In this document: piece after piece, positions 25,434-34,386 of the stretch
Position numbering within the stretch: position 1 is the first letter of the stretch
Layout of the letters: the number at the start of each line of letters is the position of its first letter
Assembly: GCA_021555075.1 (NCBI GenBank)
Contig: JAKGBX010000003.1
Location: 310,001-374,000 of the forward strand
Length of the DNA stretch: 64,000 nucleotides
Reading direction: 5' to 3'
DNA from: Rhodobacteraceae bacterium LMO-JJ12
GTDB taxonomy: Bacteria > Pseudomonadota > Alphaproteobacteria > Rhodobacterales > Rhodobacteraceae
The notes under the pieces: generated by a model
Databases searched by the model: none
Told to the model about the DNA's origin: nothing
The model's input: only the letters and a program-made list of their open reading frames with translations
Program-made: the position numbers and the translations under genes

Positions 25434-25838
25434 ATGACGACCAAGAAATTCCTCTATGTGAACCGCAAGGCGCCTTATGGCACGATCTATGCGCTGGAAT
25501 CTCTGGAAGTGGTGTTGATCGGGGCGGCGTTTGAGCAGGATGTTTCGCTGGCCTTCCTTGATGACGGGGTGTTTCAGCTGACCCGCGGGCAGAACACCGA
25601 GGGCATTGGCGTCAAGAACTTCTCGCCCACGTTCCGGGCGTTGGGTGATTATGACGTGACCAAGTTTTTCGTCGAGAAAGAGAGCCTGGAGGAACGTGGG
25701 CTGTCCGAAGATGATCTTCAGCAGATCATGTATGAGGATGAAGATGATGACTGGGCTGAAAAGCCTAGTATCCGCATCATCAGCCGCGCCGAGATGGCCG
25801 ATGTGATGGCCGATCAAGATGTCGTGCTGAGCTTTTAG
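25434..25838 (+). CDS. dsrF: Sulfurtransferase subunit DsrF
   Basis: A 134-residue member of the DsrE/DsrF fold family, with the opening KKFLYVNRKAPYGTIYALESLE typical of DsrF/TusC. I see no cysteine, as expected for this structural subunit of the hexamer. It starts 12 bases after dsrE with a GGGGGA ribosome site and is followed by dsrH. The C-terminal half is strongly acidic (EDEDDDW). Confidence 0.94.
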   Translation: MTTKKFLYVNRKAPYGTIYALESLEVVLIGAAFEQDVSLAFLDDGVFQLTRGQNTEGIGVKNFSPTFRALGDYDVTKFFVEKESLEERGLSEDDLQQIMYEDEDDDWAEKPSIRIISRAEMADVMADQDVVLSF

Positions 25839-25852
25839 AGGGGGGACGGGAC

Positions 25853-26161
25853 ATGGCAACGCTTCATACGGTGAACAAATCGCCCTTCGCCACACAGACG
25901 CTTTTGAGTTGTCTTGGGCATGCGCAGGACGGCGATGCGATTTTGATGATCGAAGACGGAGTTTATGGCGGCTTGGCGGGCACCAGCCTATCCGAGGCGG
26001 TCGCGGCGCGGGCCGGGGCGGTGCGGATTCATGTGCTGGCCGAGGATCTGGCGGCGCGCGGGCTTAACGCAGGGCGACTTATAGAGGGCGTTGCGCCTGT
26101 GGGATATGATGGATTTGTCGATCTGGTGGCCGAAACGGACCGGACGCAATCCTGGCTTTGA
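25853..26161 (+). CDS. dsrH: Sulfurtransferase subunit DsrH
   Basis: A 102-residue third subunit of the DsrEFH relay (TusB-like). The conserved opening HTVNKSPFATQTLLSCLGHAQDGDA includes Cys20, the family cysteine. It ends FVDLVAETDRTQSWL, close to the TusB/DsrH signature. It lies 14 bases after dsrF and about 40 bases before dsrC. Confidence 0.94.
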   Translation: MATLHTVNKSPFATQTLLSCLGHAQDGDAILMIEDGVYGGLAGTSLSEAVAARAGAVRIHVLAEDLAARGLNAGRLIEGVAPVGYDGFVDLVAETDRTQSWL

Positions 26162-26202
26162 AGGAACAGCCCCGCGGGGGCGAATGTGAGGAGAATAAAA
26201 GC

Positions 26203-26535
26203 ATGTCATACGACGTAAACGGCGTGACCATTGAGCATGACGAAGAGGGCTATATCACGACGCTGTCCGATTGGAGCACGGATTTGGCGCAGGTGATTGC
26301 CGACAGTGAAGACATAGACATGACCGAGGAACACTGGGCCGTCGTGAATTTCTTGCGGGAGTATTACGAGGAATATCAGATCGCGCCTGCGGTACGGGTT
26401 CTGATCAAGGCGATCAAAAAGTCGATGGGGCCGGACGTGGGCAACAACAAGTATATGTACGAACTTTTCCCCTATGGCCCGGCCAAGCAAGCCTGCAAGA
26501 TTGCCGGTCTGCCCAAGCCGACGGGCTGTGTCTGA
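26203..26535 (+). CDS. dsrC: Sulfur carrier protein DsrC
   Basis: A 110-residue carrier that holds the sulfur atom as a DsrC trisulfide or persulfide for DsrAB. The flexible C-terminal arm has both conserved cysteines, Cys98 (QACKIAGLP) and the penultimate Cys109 (PTGCV), eleven apart, which marks a true DsrC rather than a TusE-type homologue with one cysteine. The ATG at 26203 follows a GAGGAGAAT site. It accepts sulfur from DsrEFH and TusA and is recycled at DsrK of the membrane complex. Confidence 0.97.
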   Translation: MSYDVNGVTIEHDEEGYITTLSDWSTDLAQVIADSEDIDMTEEHWAVVNFLREYYEEYQIAPAVRVLIKAIKKSMGPDVGNNKYMYELFPYGPAKQACKIAGLPKPTGCV

Positions 26536-26626
26536 GGGGATGGGCACGTCTGGTCAGTTGGGAGGCTGACCAGGTAAAAGGCTTTGAAATTCAGGGTCTT
26601 GCGTGAATTGGACGGGAGGAGTCCGC

Positions 26627-27349
26627 GTGATTTCTGTGCTTTACGCCATATTATTCTGGGTCGCGACCGTGGTTTTGGTCGTGGGCGTGGGGGCGAAAAT
26701 CCGCAAATATGCGCGCACGCCCGCGCCGCTGAAAATCCCCACCACGCCGGCACCGACAAGCACGGGCGGCGTGGTTTTGCGGATGTTTCGCGAGGTGGTG
26801 TTCTTTGAGAGCCTGTTCAAAAGCAACAAGTGGATCTGGCTGTTTGGTTGGCTGTTTCACATGGGGATGTGGTTAGTTCTCATTCGTCATATCCGTTATT
26901 TCACCTTTGATGTGTGGTGGTGGGTGGCGCTGGCGCAACCCATCGGCACCTACGGCGCCTTTGCCATGCTGATCGGGCTATTGGGCCTGTGGGCGCGGCG
27001 CCTATCGGTCGAGCGGATCCGCTATATCACCGCGCCGAGCGATCATCTGATGCTGGCGCTGTTGGTGTTGATCGTCGGGTCGGGCATGATGATGCGGTTC
27101 GTGGTGCATACCGACATTTTGGCGGTGAAGGCCTTCATGTTGGGGCTGTTGCGGTTACGTATCGAGACATTGCCCGGTGATCCGATTTTGCTGGTTCATC
27201 TCGGTGCGGTGGCGTTGTTGATAATTGTTTTCCCGATTTCCAAGCTGTTGCATGCGCCGGGCGTGTTCTTCAGCCCGACGCGCAACCAGGTCGATAACTC
27301 GCGCGAGGTGCGCCACATCGCGCCCTGGGCAAAGAAGCTGGAGGGTTAG
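26627..27349 (+). CDS. dsrM: DsrM membrane diheme cytochrome b subunit
   Basis: A 240-residue membrane subunit of DsrMKJOP with five to six helices and histidines suited to bind two b hemes (the WLFHMG and RHIRYF region, FVVHTD, LLVHLG). It exchanges electrons with the quinone pool. The GTG at 26627 has GGGAGGAG 5 bases upstream and gives a first helix directly at ISVLYAILFW. An upstream GTG is less likely. It is followed after 4 bases by dsrK. Confidence 0.93.
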   Translation: MISVLYAILFWVATVVLVVGVGAKIRKYARTPAPLKIPTTPAPTSTGGVVLRMFREVVFFESLFKSNKWIWLFGWLFHMGMWLVLIRHIRYFTFDVWWWVALAQPIGTYGAFAMLIGLLGLWARRLSVERIRYITAPSDHLMLALLVLIVGSGMMMRFVVHTDILAVKAFMLGLLRLRIETLPGDPILLVHLGAVALLIIVFPISKLLHAPGVFFSPTRNQVDNSREVRHIAPWAKKLEG

Positions 27350-27353
27350 GCGA

Positions 27354-28889
27354 ATGGCGGATGGTGGCGAGGATCCTGTCAAAATGAACCATCCGTTGGA
27401 GATTCCGCGGCTGAAATGCGGGGCAATGGCGGGGTTGGAGCCGTTTCGCGCGGCGCCCGAGCATCAGGAGAAGTTGGGCTTTCCCGGTGAGTTGGTGGAA
27501 AACTGGCATGAGGTCGCGCTGGCCAAGATGAAGGATCTGGGCGAGAAAAACCGGGCGTTTCAGGTTTATCTTGATACTTGTGTGAAATGCGGGGCCTGCA
27601 CCGACAAGTGTCACTATTTTCTCGGCACGGGCGATCCGAAAAATATGCCGGTTGCGCGTCAGGATTTGCTGCGCTCGGTCTATAGGCGCTATTTCACTTT
27701 TGCGGGCAAATATTTCCCCAAGCTGGTGGGCGCGCGGGATTTGACCGAGGATGTGCTCAACGAATGGTATTCCTATTACCATCAGTGCAGTGAATGCCGC
27801 CGCTGTTCGGTGTTTTGCCCCTATGGCATTGATACGGCCGAAATAACCATGGCGGCGCGCGAGATCATGGATTGCGTCGGGATCGGTCAGAAATACTCCA
27901 ACGAGATCATCGGCAAGGTCAAGGATGTCGGCAACAACCTCGGGCTGAACCCCAAGGCGCTGCGCGCGACGCTGGAGGATCTGGAGGAAGATCTGGAGGA
28001 GGACACCGGGATTTCGGTGCGCCTGCCGCTGGATGAAAAGGGCGCGGATATTCTATTGATCACGCCGTCTGCGGATTTCTTTGCCGAGCCGCATATCGAG
28101 GGGCTTTTGGGTTATGCCAAGGTGTTTCACGAGGCAGGGGTGAGCTGGACGCTGTCGTCCTATGCCTCGGAAGCGGCGAATTTCGGGTTGTTCATTGGCT
28201 CTTACGAGAACATGCGCGAGATCGCGTTGCGGATTCGCAAGGCGGCGGAGGATCTGGGGGTCAAGCGGATCGTTTTTGGCGAATGCGGGCATGCGTGGCG
28301 GGTGGCGTATAGCTTCCTCAACACGCTGGCGGGACCGTTTGATTTTCTTGATCAGAATTACCCTGTGCCGCAGCATATCATGGAGTTTACCTGGGGCGAG
28401 ATCGAGAAGGGTACATTCGTTTTCGACAAATCCCGCAACGATCATATCCGCCTGACTTATCACGACAGTTGCAATGTGGCGCGGGGCAGCCGGATGGGGG
28501 ACGAGCCCGGCGGGCAGTTTGAATTGCCGCGCAATGTGATCAAGGCGGTGTGCAACCATTATTTCGACATGGACCGCGACACCACGCACGAGTCGACCCT
28601 GTGTTGTGGCGGGGGCGGCGGATTGCTGACCGACGATCTGATGGAGTTGCGCAAGAAGGGCGCGAGCCCACGGATGACGGCGCTGCAACAGGTGACGGAG
28701 GATCATGGGGTCACCCACATGGCGGCGATATGTGCGATCTGCAAAACCCAGTTTTCCAAGGTGATGCCGGCTTATGGCTATGAAATGGACAGCATCGTTT
28801 CGGTGCATCAGCTGGTTTCCAATGCGATCATTCTGACCGGGCAGGAAACCGGGGACGAGGACAATGAGGACGACACCGAGGCCGCGTAA
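27354..28889 (+). CDS. dsrK: DsrK heterodisulfide-reductase-like catalytic subunit
   Basis: A 511-residue cytoplasmic iron-sulfur subunit of DsrMKJOP, related to HdrD. Two 4Fe-4S motifs lie in CVKCGACTDKC and CSECRRCSVFC. The CCG-type ligands of the noncubane catalytic cluster are in HDSCNVARG, TLCCGGGGG and AICAICKTQ. It is thought to reduce or oxidise the DsrC disulfide/trisulfide and pass electrons to DsrM. The start ATG comes 4 bases after the dsrM stop; a longer frame reads back into dsrM and is not used. The acidic C-terminal tail is a small oddity. Confidence 0.96.
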   Translation: MADGGEDPVKMNHPLEIPRLKCGAMAGLEPFRAAPEHQEKLGFPGELVENWHEVALAKMKDLGEKNRAFQVYLDTCVKCGACTDKCHYFLGTGDPKNMPVARQDLLRSVYRRYFTFAGKYFPKLVGARDLTEDVLNEWYSYYHQCSECRRCSVFCPYGIDTAEITMAAREIMDCVGIGQKYSNEIIGKVKDVGNNLGLNPKALRATLEDLEEDLEEDTGISVRLPLDEKGADILLITPSADFFAEPHIEGLLGYAKVFHEAGVSWTLSSYASEAANFGLFIGSYENMREIALRIRKAAEDLGVKRIVFGECGHAWRVAYSFLNTLAGPFDFLDQNYPVPQHIMEFTWGEIEKGTFVFDKSRNDHIRLTYHDSCNVARGSRMGDEPGGQFELPRNVIKAVCNHYFDMDRDTTHESTLCCGGGGGLLTDDLMELRKKGASPRMTALQQVTEDHGVTHMAAICAICKTQFSKVMPAYGYEMDSIVSVHQLVSNAIILTGQETGDEDNEDDTEAA

Positions 28890-28918
28890 GAGCGGCACGG
28901 CCGTTGGAGGAGAGAGAG

Positions 28919-30868
28919 ATGAATGACCTGAGCACCGAGCGCAAGCTGACTTTTCGCCGCTTTGAGGAGGGCGAGACTCCGGCGGATTGGGATCTGGAAG
29001 AGAAGATTTTTGTCGCAGACACCTCCTATAAATGCCCGACCTATGTGCACAAGACGCCGCCGTGCCAGGGGGCCTGTCCTTCGGGGCATGAAATTCGCGG
29101 CTGGCTGGCGATTGCGCGCGGCATGGACAAGCCGCCGGTCGAGGGTATGGCGTGGCAGGAATATGCGTTTCAGCGGATGGCGCAGGCCAATCCGTTTCCG
29201 GCCACCATGGGGCGGGTTTGTCCCGCGCCTTGCGAAGCAGGCTGCAATCGCAACGAGGTGGATGACTATGTTGGGATCAACGCGGTCGAGCAATATGTCG
29301 GCGACTGGGCCAATCAGAATGGCGTGAAAATGGGTGCGCCGGGGGTGGCGACGGGGCGCAAGGTGGCGGTGATCGGGGGCGGGCCGGCGGGTTTGTCGGC
29401 GGCGTATTTCCTGCGCCTTGATGGCCATGAGGTGTCGATTTTCGAGGCGCATGAGCATCTGGGCGGGATGATGCGCTATGGTATTCCGGGCTATCGCACG
29501 CCGCGCGACATGCTTGAGAGCGAGATTGGGCGGATCATCGACATGGGGGTCGATGTGCATTTGAGCACGCGGATCGGTGAGGACGTGAGCATCGAGAAGC
29601 TGGAAGCGGCCTTTGATGCGATCTATTGGGCGATTGGCGCGCAGAACGGTCGCCCGCTGCCTGTTCCGGGCTGGGAAGGCACCGAGAACTGTATCAACGG
29701 GATCGAATTTCTCGATGCGTTCAACGAGGGCTATGTATTTGGGACGGCTCAGAAAGTCGTGGTTGTAGGTGGGGGCGATACCTCGATCGACGTGGCCAGC
29801 GTGGCGCGCCGTTTGGGCCATATCACCCATCCGGGGATTCCCGAGCGCAATGACGGCACGGTGATTGATTTTACCAGCCATGATGTGGCCTCAAGCCTGA
29901 CCCGTGAGGGGATGCAGGCGACGCTGACCTCGCTGTTTCCGATTGATCAGATGACGGCGGCCGAGCGCGAGCGCGACGACGCCAAGCGCGAGGGGATCGA
30001 CCTGCGCGGCGGGGTGATGCCGCTGGAGGTGATCAAGGATGCGCAAGGCCGCGCCACGGGGTTGCGGATGTGCGAATGCACCATGAAGGGGATGGTGCCC
30101 GAGCCGGTGGAAGGCACGGAATTTGAGATAGAGGCCGATATCATAATCGCCGCGATCGGCCAGATGGGTGATTTCAGCGGGCTGGAGGGGTTCGCCAACG
30201 AACGCGGGTTCATCGACATCGAGGGGCCTTACAAGGTCAAGGGGCGCGACAAGCATTTCGCCGGTGGCGACATCGTCAAGCCGCACCTGTTGACCACCGC
30301 CATCGGCCACGGGCGGATCGGGGCCGAGATCATCACCGATTTTCTGGATGATGGCGAAGTGGCCAAACGCCCGAAAGTGGACGTGCATCATTTCAACCTG
30401 ATGGAAGAGTTGCACCAGCGCGGCAAACAGCCGGAAGCCTATGACCACAGCCAGACGCGCGGCACCAATACCGCGAATTTCGCGATACACAATTACGAGG
30501 ATCGTGGCAGCAACCAGATCATCCCGCATAGTGAGCTTTTCAAGGGGCATTTCGGCTATGTGAAACGCGAGTTGCGCGAAGAGGTGCATATCGAGGGCGA
30601 TGCCGTTCTGGGCAACTTTGAGGAACGCATCATCGGCTTTTCCGAGGAGCAGGCGCAAAAGGAGGGTGAACGCTGTATGTCGTGCGGCATGTGCCTGGAG
30701 TGCGACAACTGTGTGATCTATTGCCCGCAGGACGCGGTGCATCGCGTGCCCAAGGCCGACCGCACGGTCGGGCGCTATGTCTATACCGATTACAACGCCT
30801 GTATCGGCTGCCACATCTGCGCCGATGTCTGCCCGTCGGGCTATATCAAGATGGGGCTTGGGGAGTAG
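28919..30868 (+). CDS. dsrL: DsrL NAD(P)-dependent iron-sulfur flavoprotein
   Basis: A 649-residue cytoplasmic oxidoreductase related to the glutamate synthase small subunit. An N-terminal 4Fe-4S domain (CQGACPSGHEIRGWLAIARG, CPAPCEAGCNR) precedes an FAD site (VAVIGGGPAGLSAAYFLR) and an NAD(P) site (VVVVGGGDTSIDVASVARR). The C-terminal extension holds two ferredoxin motifs (CMSCGMCLECDNC and CIGCHICADVCP). DsrL is the electron acceptor partner of reverse-running DsrAB, and its presence supports sulfur oxidation. GGAGGAG precedes the ATG. It is followed by dsrJ after 2 bases. Confidence 0.96.
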   Translation: MNDLSTERKLTFRRFEEGETPADWDLEEKIFVADTSYKCPTYVHKTPPCQGACPSGHEIRGWLAIARGMDKPPVEGMAWQEYAFQRMAQANPFPATMGRVCPAPCEAGCNRNEVDDYVGINAVEQYVGDWANQNGVKMGAPGVATGRKVAVIGGGPAGLSAAYFLRLDGHEVSIFEAHEHLGGMMRYGIPGYRTPRDMLESEIGRIIDMGVDVHLSTRIGEDVSIEKLEAAFDAIYWAIGAQNGRPLPVPGWEGTENCINGIEFLDAFNEGYVFGTAQKVVVVGGGDTSIDVASVARRLGHITHPGIPERNDGTVIDFTSHDVASSLTREGMQATLTSLFPIDQMTAAERERDDAKREGIDLRGGVMPLEVIKDAQGRATGLRMCECTMKGMVPEPVEGTEFEIEADIIIAAIGQMGDFSGLEGFANERGFIDIEGPYKVKGRDKHFAGGDIVKPHLLTTAIGHGRIGAEIITDFLDDGEVAKRPKVDVHHFNLMEELHQRGKQPEAYDHSQTRGTNTANFAIHNYEDRGSNQIIPHSELFKGHFGYVKRELREEVHIEGDAVLGNFEERIIGFSEEQAQKEGERCMSCGMCLECDNCVIYCPQDAVHRVPKADRTVGRYVYTDYNACIGCHICADVCPSGYIKMGLGE

Positions 30869-30870
30869 GC

Positions 30871-31356
30871 ATGATACGGACTGCCGTTCTTTTCGGGCTT
30901 CTGATGATGCTGGCCGGGGGCGCCGTTGCCGAGGGTCGTGCATCGCTGTTGCCCGATATTCCCAAGGGCGTGGGCGAGGCGCATGCCGAGGGCAACGGTT
31001 TCTGGCGCAGGAACCACATGGAGATGATGCGCCATGATCGCGACCTGACGCTGCGCCGGGGCGAGCGCGAGATCGAGGCGAGCCTGAAGGGGTGTTTTGA
31101 GTGTCATGCGGTCAGCGACGATCAGGGAACGCCAGTAACCTATGACAGCGACAAGCATTTCTGTCGGGTGTGCCATGATTATGTGGCTGTTAAGGTTGAT
31201 TGTTTCACGTGCCACCGCTCGACCCCTGATGGGGTGGATGAGCATGCGATATCGGGGCGCGATCAGGCGATGATGCCGCCTCCGCAGGGTGATATCGGGG
31301 CGGTTGAGGGGTATCTCAAGCGGTTCGCGGGCAAGAGCGGGGGCTTGGGCGAATGA
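30871..31356 (+). CDS. dsrJ: DsrJ periplasmic triheme cytochrome c
   Basis: A 161-residue exported cytochrome subunit of DsrMKJOP. A signal or anchor helix (TAVLFGLLMMLAGGAVA) is followed by three heme sites, CFECH, CRVCH and CFTCH. The conserved RRNHMEMMRHDRD segment is present. In characterised DsrJ a cysteine about eight residues before this segment (Cys46 in Allochromatium) is an unusual heme ligand. Here that position is His38 and no cysteine exists outside the heme motifs. The ATG at 30871 follows the dsrL stop by 2 bases and the gene overlaps dsrO by 4 bases. Confidence 0.94.
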   Translation: MIRTAVLFGLLMMLAGGAVAEGRASLLPDIPKGVGEAHAEGNGFWRRNHMEMMRHDRDLTLRRGEREIEASLKGCFECHAVSDDQGTPVTYDSDKHFCRVCHDYVAVKVDCFTCHRSTPDGVDEHAISGRDQAMMPPPQGDIGAVEGYLKRFAGKSGGLGE

Positions 31357-32147
31357 AGTTTCAGATGCCGAAAGACGCCCGGCAACCCCCTGCGCAACAG
31401 GCGATGAACCGGGCCGAGATGACACGGCGCGATTTGTTGCGCAGCGGTGCAGCCGTGGCCACTGCGACATTGGCACCGGGTGTGACGCTGATGGCGTTTG
31501 GCGGATCGTCAGCCGAGGCGGCGGGTGCGGACGCGGGCAAACGCTGGGGCCTGTTGATCGACGTGAGCAAATGCAAGGACGATTGCAGCGCCTGTGTGAG
31601 CGCGTGTTCGGAAGAAAACGGCTGGGGCGGCGGCGACAGCCCGGAAACCGATGCGCAATGGATCCGCAAGCTGACGTTGACCAGCAAGGCGACCGGGCAT
31701 CAGGCGAACATGCCGATGATGTGCCAGCATTGCGAGGAACCGCCCTGTGTCGATGTTTGCCCGACGGGGGCGAGCATGAAGCGGGCGGACGGGATCGTGC
31801 TGGTCGATAAACATACCTGTATCGGTTGCCGCTATTGCATGATGGCGTGTCCGTTCAAGGCGCGTAGTTTCGTGCATGAGCCGGTGATCAACCAGAAGAG
31901 CCACGCGCCGCGCGGGCAGGGCACGGTGGAAAGCTGTACGCTTTGTGTGCATCGCGTGGATAAGGGCGGCACGCCTGCTTGCGTCGAGGCCTGTGCGGCG
32001 GCGGGGCATGAGGCGATCATTTTCGGCGATCTGAAAGATCCGACAAGCGAGATTGCCAAGCGTCTGGCGGCGTTCCCTTCAAGTGCGTTGCGCCCCGATC
32101 TCGATCTGAATCCCGGGGTTCGTTACACGCAGCTTGGACAGGGGTAA
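31353..32147 (+). CDS. dsrO: DsrO periplasmic iron-sulfur protein
   Basis: A 264-residue ferredoxin-type subunit of DsrMKJOP exported by the Tat system: the twin arginine at residues 25-26 (TRRDLLRSGAAVATATLA) precedes a cleavable hydrophobic stretch. Several 4Fe-4S motifs follow: CKDDCSACVSAC, CQHCEEPPCVDVCP, CIGCRYCMMACP and CTLCVHRVDKGGTPACVEAC. It bridges electron flow between DsrJ and DsrP on the periplasmic face. The start overlaps the dsrJ stop. Confidence 0.95.
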   Translation: MKFQMPKDARQPPAQQAMNRAEMTRRDLLRSGAAVATATLAPGVTLMAFGGSSAEAAGADAGKRWGLLIDVSKCKDDCSACVSACSEENGWGGGDSPETDAQWIRKLTLTSKATGHQANMPMMCQHCEEPPCVDVCPTGASMKRADGIVLVDKHTCIGCRYCMMACPFKARSFVHEPVINQKSHAPRGQGTVESCTLCVHRVDKGGTPACVEACAAAGHEAIIFGDLKDPTSEIAKRLAAFPSSALRPDLDLNPGVRYTQLGQG

Positions 32148-32151
32148 GGCG

Positions 32152-33351
32152 ATGACAGAGCGCACGATTTATCGCGAAATCAAGGCCACGAGGGCGGTTT
32201 GGGGTGTGGCGTTGTTGCTGATGGCGTTCATCGTGTCGGCGGGGGCGGCGGTGTTATATGTCGAACACTATGGGCATATCGCCACCGGTATGACCAATCA
32301 GGTGGTTTGGGGCCTGCCGCATGTGTTTGCCATTTTTCTCATTGTGGCGGCGTCGGGGGCTTTGAATGCGGCGTCGATTGCCAGCGTGTTTGGCAAAGCA
32401 CCATATAAGCCGATTGCGCGCCTATCTGCGGTGCTGGCGATGTCTCTGCTGATCGGGGGGCTGGCGGTTCTGGTGCTTGATCTGGGGCGGCCTGACCGGT
32501 TGCTGGTGGCGATGACCACCTATAATTTCAAGTCGATCTTTGCCTGGAATATCTATCTTTATACCGGCTTTCTGGTGGTGGTGGCGGTTTACCTTGCCGT
32601 GCAGATGAGCCGCCTGGACTACAGATATGTGCGGGTTGCGGGGACGGTTGCTTTCCTGTGGCGGCTGGCGCTGACCACCGGGACCGGCTCGATCTTTGGC
32701 TGGCTGGTGGCGCGACCGGGGTATGATGCGGCGATCATGGCACCGCTGTTTATTGCGATGTCCTTCAGCTTTGGGCTGGCGGTGTTCATTCTTGTGCTGG
32801 TGGCGCTGTTCAGGCTGACCGGGCGGGCGATTGGCGCAGTGCTGATGCATCGGCTGGGTCAGCTTCTTGCGCTGTTTGCCATGGTGGTTTTGTATTTTAC
32901 CGCCGTGCAGCATTTGACGGCGCTCTATGCCGCCGAACATGCCGGGTTTGAGCGTTTCATCCTGTTGGAAGGTGGCCATGTGACCTGGGCATTCTGGCTG
33001 GGGCAGGTGGTGATTGGTGGGCTGCTGCCGATTGCGCTGATCTATCTGCCATATATCCGCGAGGCGAAATCAGAACCGATCTGGGCGTCGATCCTTGTTA
33101 TCATTGGCGGGCTGGCGCAGGTCTATGTGATCGTGGTGGGCGGGCAGCTTTATCCGCTGGAGATGCTGCCGGGATATGAGGTTTCCAGTAGCTTTTACGA
33201 TGGAGAGGTGGCCAGCTATGCGCCGAAATGGCCAGAAGTTTTGCTGGGGCTGGGCGGTGTGGCGCTGGCGCTTGTGATCGTGGGGGTGGCGGCAAAAGTC
33301 TTGCGCATATTGCCGACCAACTTGAGGGATGCCAATGTGCCCGGCAACTGA
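32152..33351 (+). CDS. dsrP: DsrP NrfD-like integral membrane subunit
   Basis: A 399-residue membrane protein of the NrfD/PsrC family with about ten helices (for example GLPHVFAIFLIVAASGALN and MSFSFGLAVFILVLVALF). It interacts with quinones and anchors DsrO and DsrJ. The ATG at 32152 lies 4 bases after the dsrO stop with AGGGGTAAGG as ribosome site. It completes the DsrMKJOP complex. Confidence 0.95.
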   Translation: MTERTIYREIKATRAVWGVALLLMAFIVSAGAAVLYVEHYGHIATGMTNQVVWGLPHVFAIFLIVAASGALNAASIASVFGKAPYKPIARLSAVLAMSLLIGGLAVLVLDLGRPDRLLVAMTTYNFKSIFAWNIYLYTGFLVVVAVYLAVQMSRLDYRYVRVAGTVAFLWRLALTTGTGSIFGWLVARPGYDAAIMAPLFIAMSFSFGLAVFILVLVALFRLTGRAIGAVLMHRLGQLLALFAMVVLYFTAVQHLTALYAAEHAGFERFILLEGGHVTWAFWLGQVVIGGLLPIALIYLPYIREAKSEPIWASILVIIGGLAQVYVIVVGGQLYPLEMLPGYEVSSSFYDGEVASYAPKWPEVLLGLGGVALALVIVGVAAKVLRILPTNLRDANVPGN

Positions 33352-33372
33352 TCCAGGCCAAGAGAGGCTACC

Positions 33373-34386
33373 ATGAACGCACAAGCCCCACATCCGTTTT
33401 CCAAATTCGTCGCCATTCTGGGCCGCGGCAAGACCAAGCAACGCCACCTGACGCTTGAAGAAAGCGAAGAGGCGATGGAAATGCTGTTGAGTGGGCAGGC
33501 GCTGCCCGAGCAGATCGGGGCGTTTCTGATGCTCTTGCGGCTCAAGGAGGAAGCGCCCGAAGAGATCGCGGGCTTTGCCATCGGGGCGCGGCAGACGTTC
33601 GATTTGCCCAAGGAGATGCCAGAGGTCGATATCGACTGGTCCTCTTACGCGGGCAAGCGGATCCAGCTGCCTTGGTTTGTGCTGTCGGTACTCGCGCTGG
33701 TGAATGCGGGTTATTCGGTTTGTCTGCATGGCACGGAAGGGCATACGCCGGGGCGGCTCTATACTCGCGAGGTGTTGGAGAGCTTGGGCTTTCCGGCGGC
33801 GGCATCTCTGGTCGAGGCAGGTGAGCATATCGAGGCGCGCAAATTTGCCTATGTGCCGCTGGAAGTGATGAGCCCGACGCTGCGCCATCTGATTGATTTG
33901 CGGCCGGTTTTTGGTCTGCGCTCGCCGGTGCATTCGTTTTCGCGCATGCTGAACCCGTTTGATGCGCCCACGGTGATGCAGGGGATCTTCCATCGTGGCT
34001 TCATGGATATTCACGCGGGTGCGGCGCGCCTGATGGGGATCGAAAACATGGCGGTGTTTCGCGGCGAGGGCGGTGAGGTGGAGCGGCGGCCCAATAAGCC
34101 GACGCAGGTTTGGAGGACGCACGGCAACGCGGAACCGCTGGTCGAGACATGGCCGCAGCGTCTACCCGAGGGGCATCAGCCGCCGGATGACCAAATGGCG
34201 CTGGAGCGGTTGGTGGATGTTTGGCGCGGCGACGTGGATGACGCCTATGCCACGGCGACGATCATCGGCACGATTGCGATAACGCTGCGCACGATGGGCA
34301 AGGCGGGGTCGATTGAGGAGGCCGAAGCGGCGGCGGGCGCGCTTTGGCAGGCACGCGACAATGGCTTTCTGCCCTATCAGACATGA
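33373..34386 (+). CDS. TrpD2/YbiB-like glycosyl-transferase family 3 protein
   Basis: A 337-residue protein of the anthranilate phosphoribosyltransferase fold. The N-terminal helical domain has HLTLEESEEAMEMLLSGQALPEQIGAFLMLLRLKEE, a GT3 N-domain pattern. The catalytic domain keeps VCLHGTEGHTPGRLYTREVLESLG in place of the TrpD phosphoribosyl-pyrophosphate loop (GTGGD), so trpD activity is unlikely. It resembles YbiB/TrpD2 proteins, reported to bind nucleic acid. It lies between dsrP and dsrN and overlaps dsrN by 4 bases, so it belongs to the dsr operon. Its role in sulfur metabolism or siroheme handling is not known to me. Confidence 0.82.
   Translation: MNAQAPHPFSKFVAILGRGKTKQRHLTLEESEEAMEMLLSGQALPEQIGAFLMLLRLKEEAPEEIAGFAIGARQTFDLPKEMPEVDIDWSSYAGKRIQLPWFVLSVLALVNAGYSVCLHGTEGHTPGRLYTREVLESLGFPAAASLVEAGEHIEARKFAYVPLEVMSPTLRHLIDLRPVFGLRSPVHSFSRMLNPFDAPTVMQGIFHRGFMDIHAGAARLMGIENMAVFRGEGGEVERRPNKPTQVWRTHGNAEPLVETWPQRLPEGHQPPDDQMALERLVDVWRGDVDDAYATATIIGTIAITLRTMGKAGSIEEAEAAAGALWQARDNGFLPYQT

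Noticed and set aside
33373-34386. Anthranilate phosphoribosyltransferase TrpD
   Set aside because: The PRPP-binding glycine loop is replaced and no trp genes are nearby.
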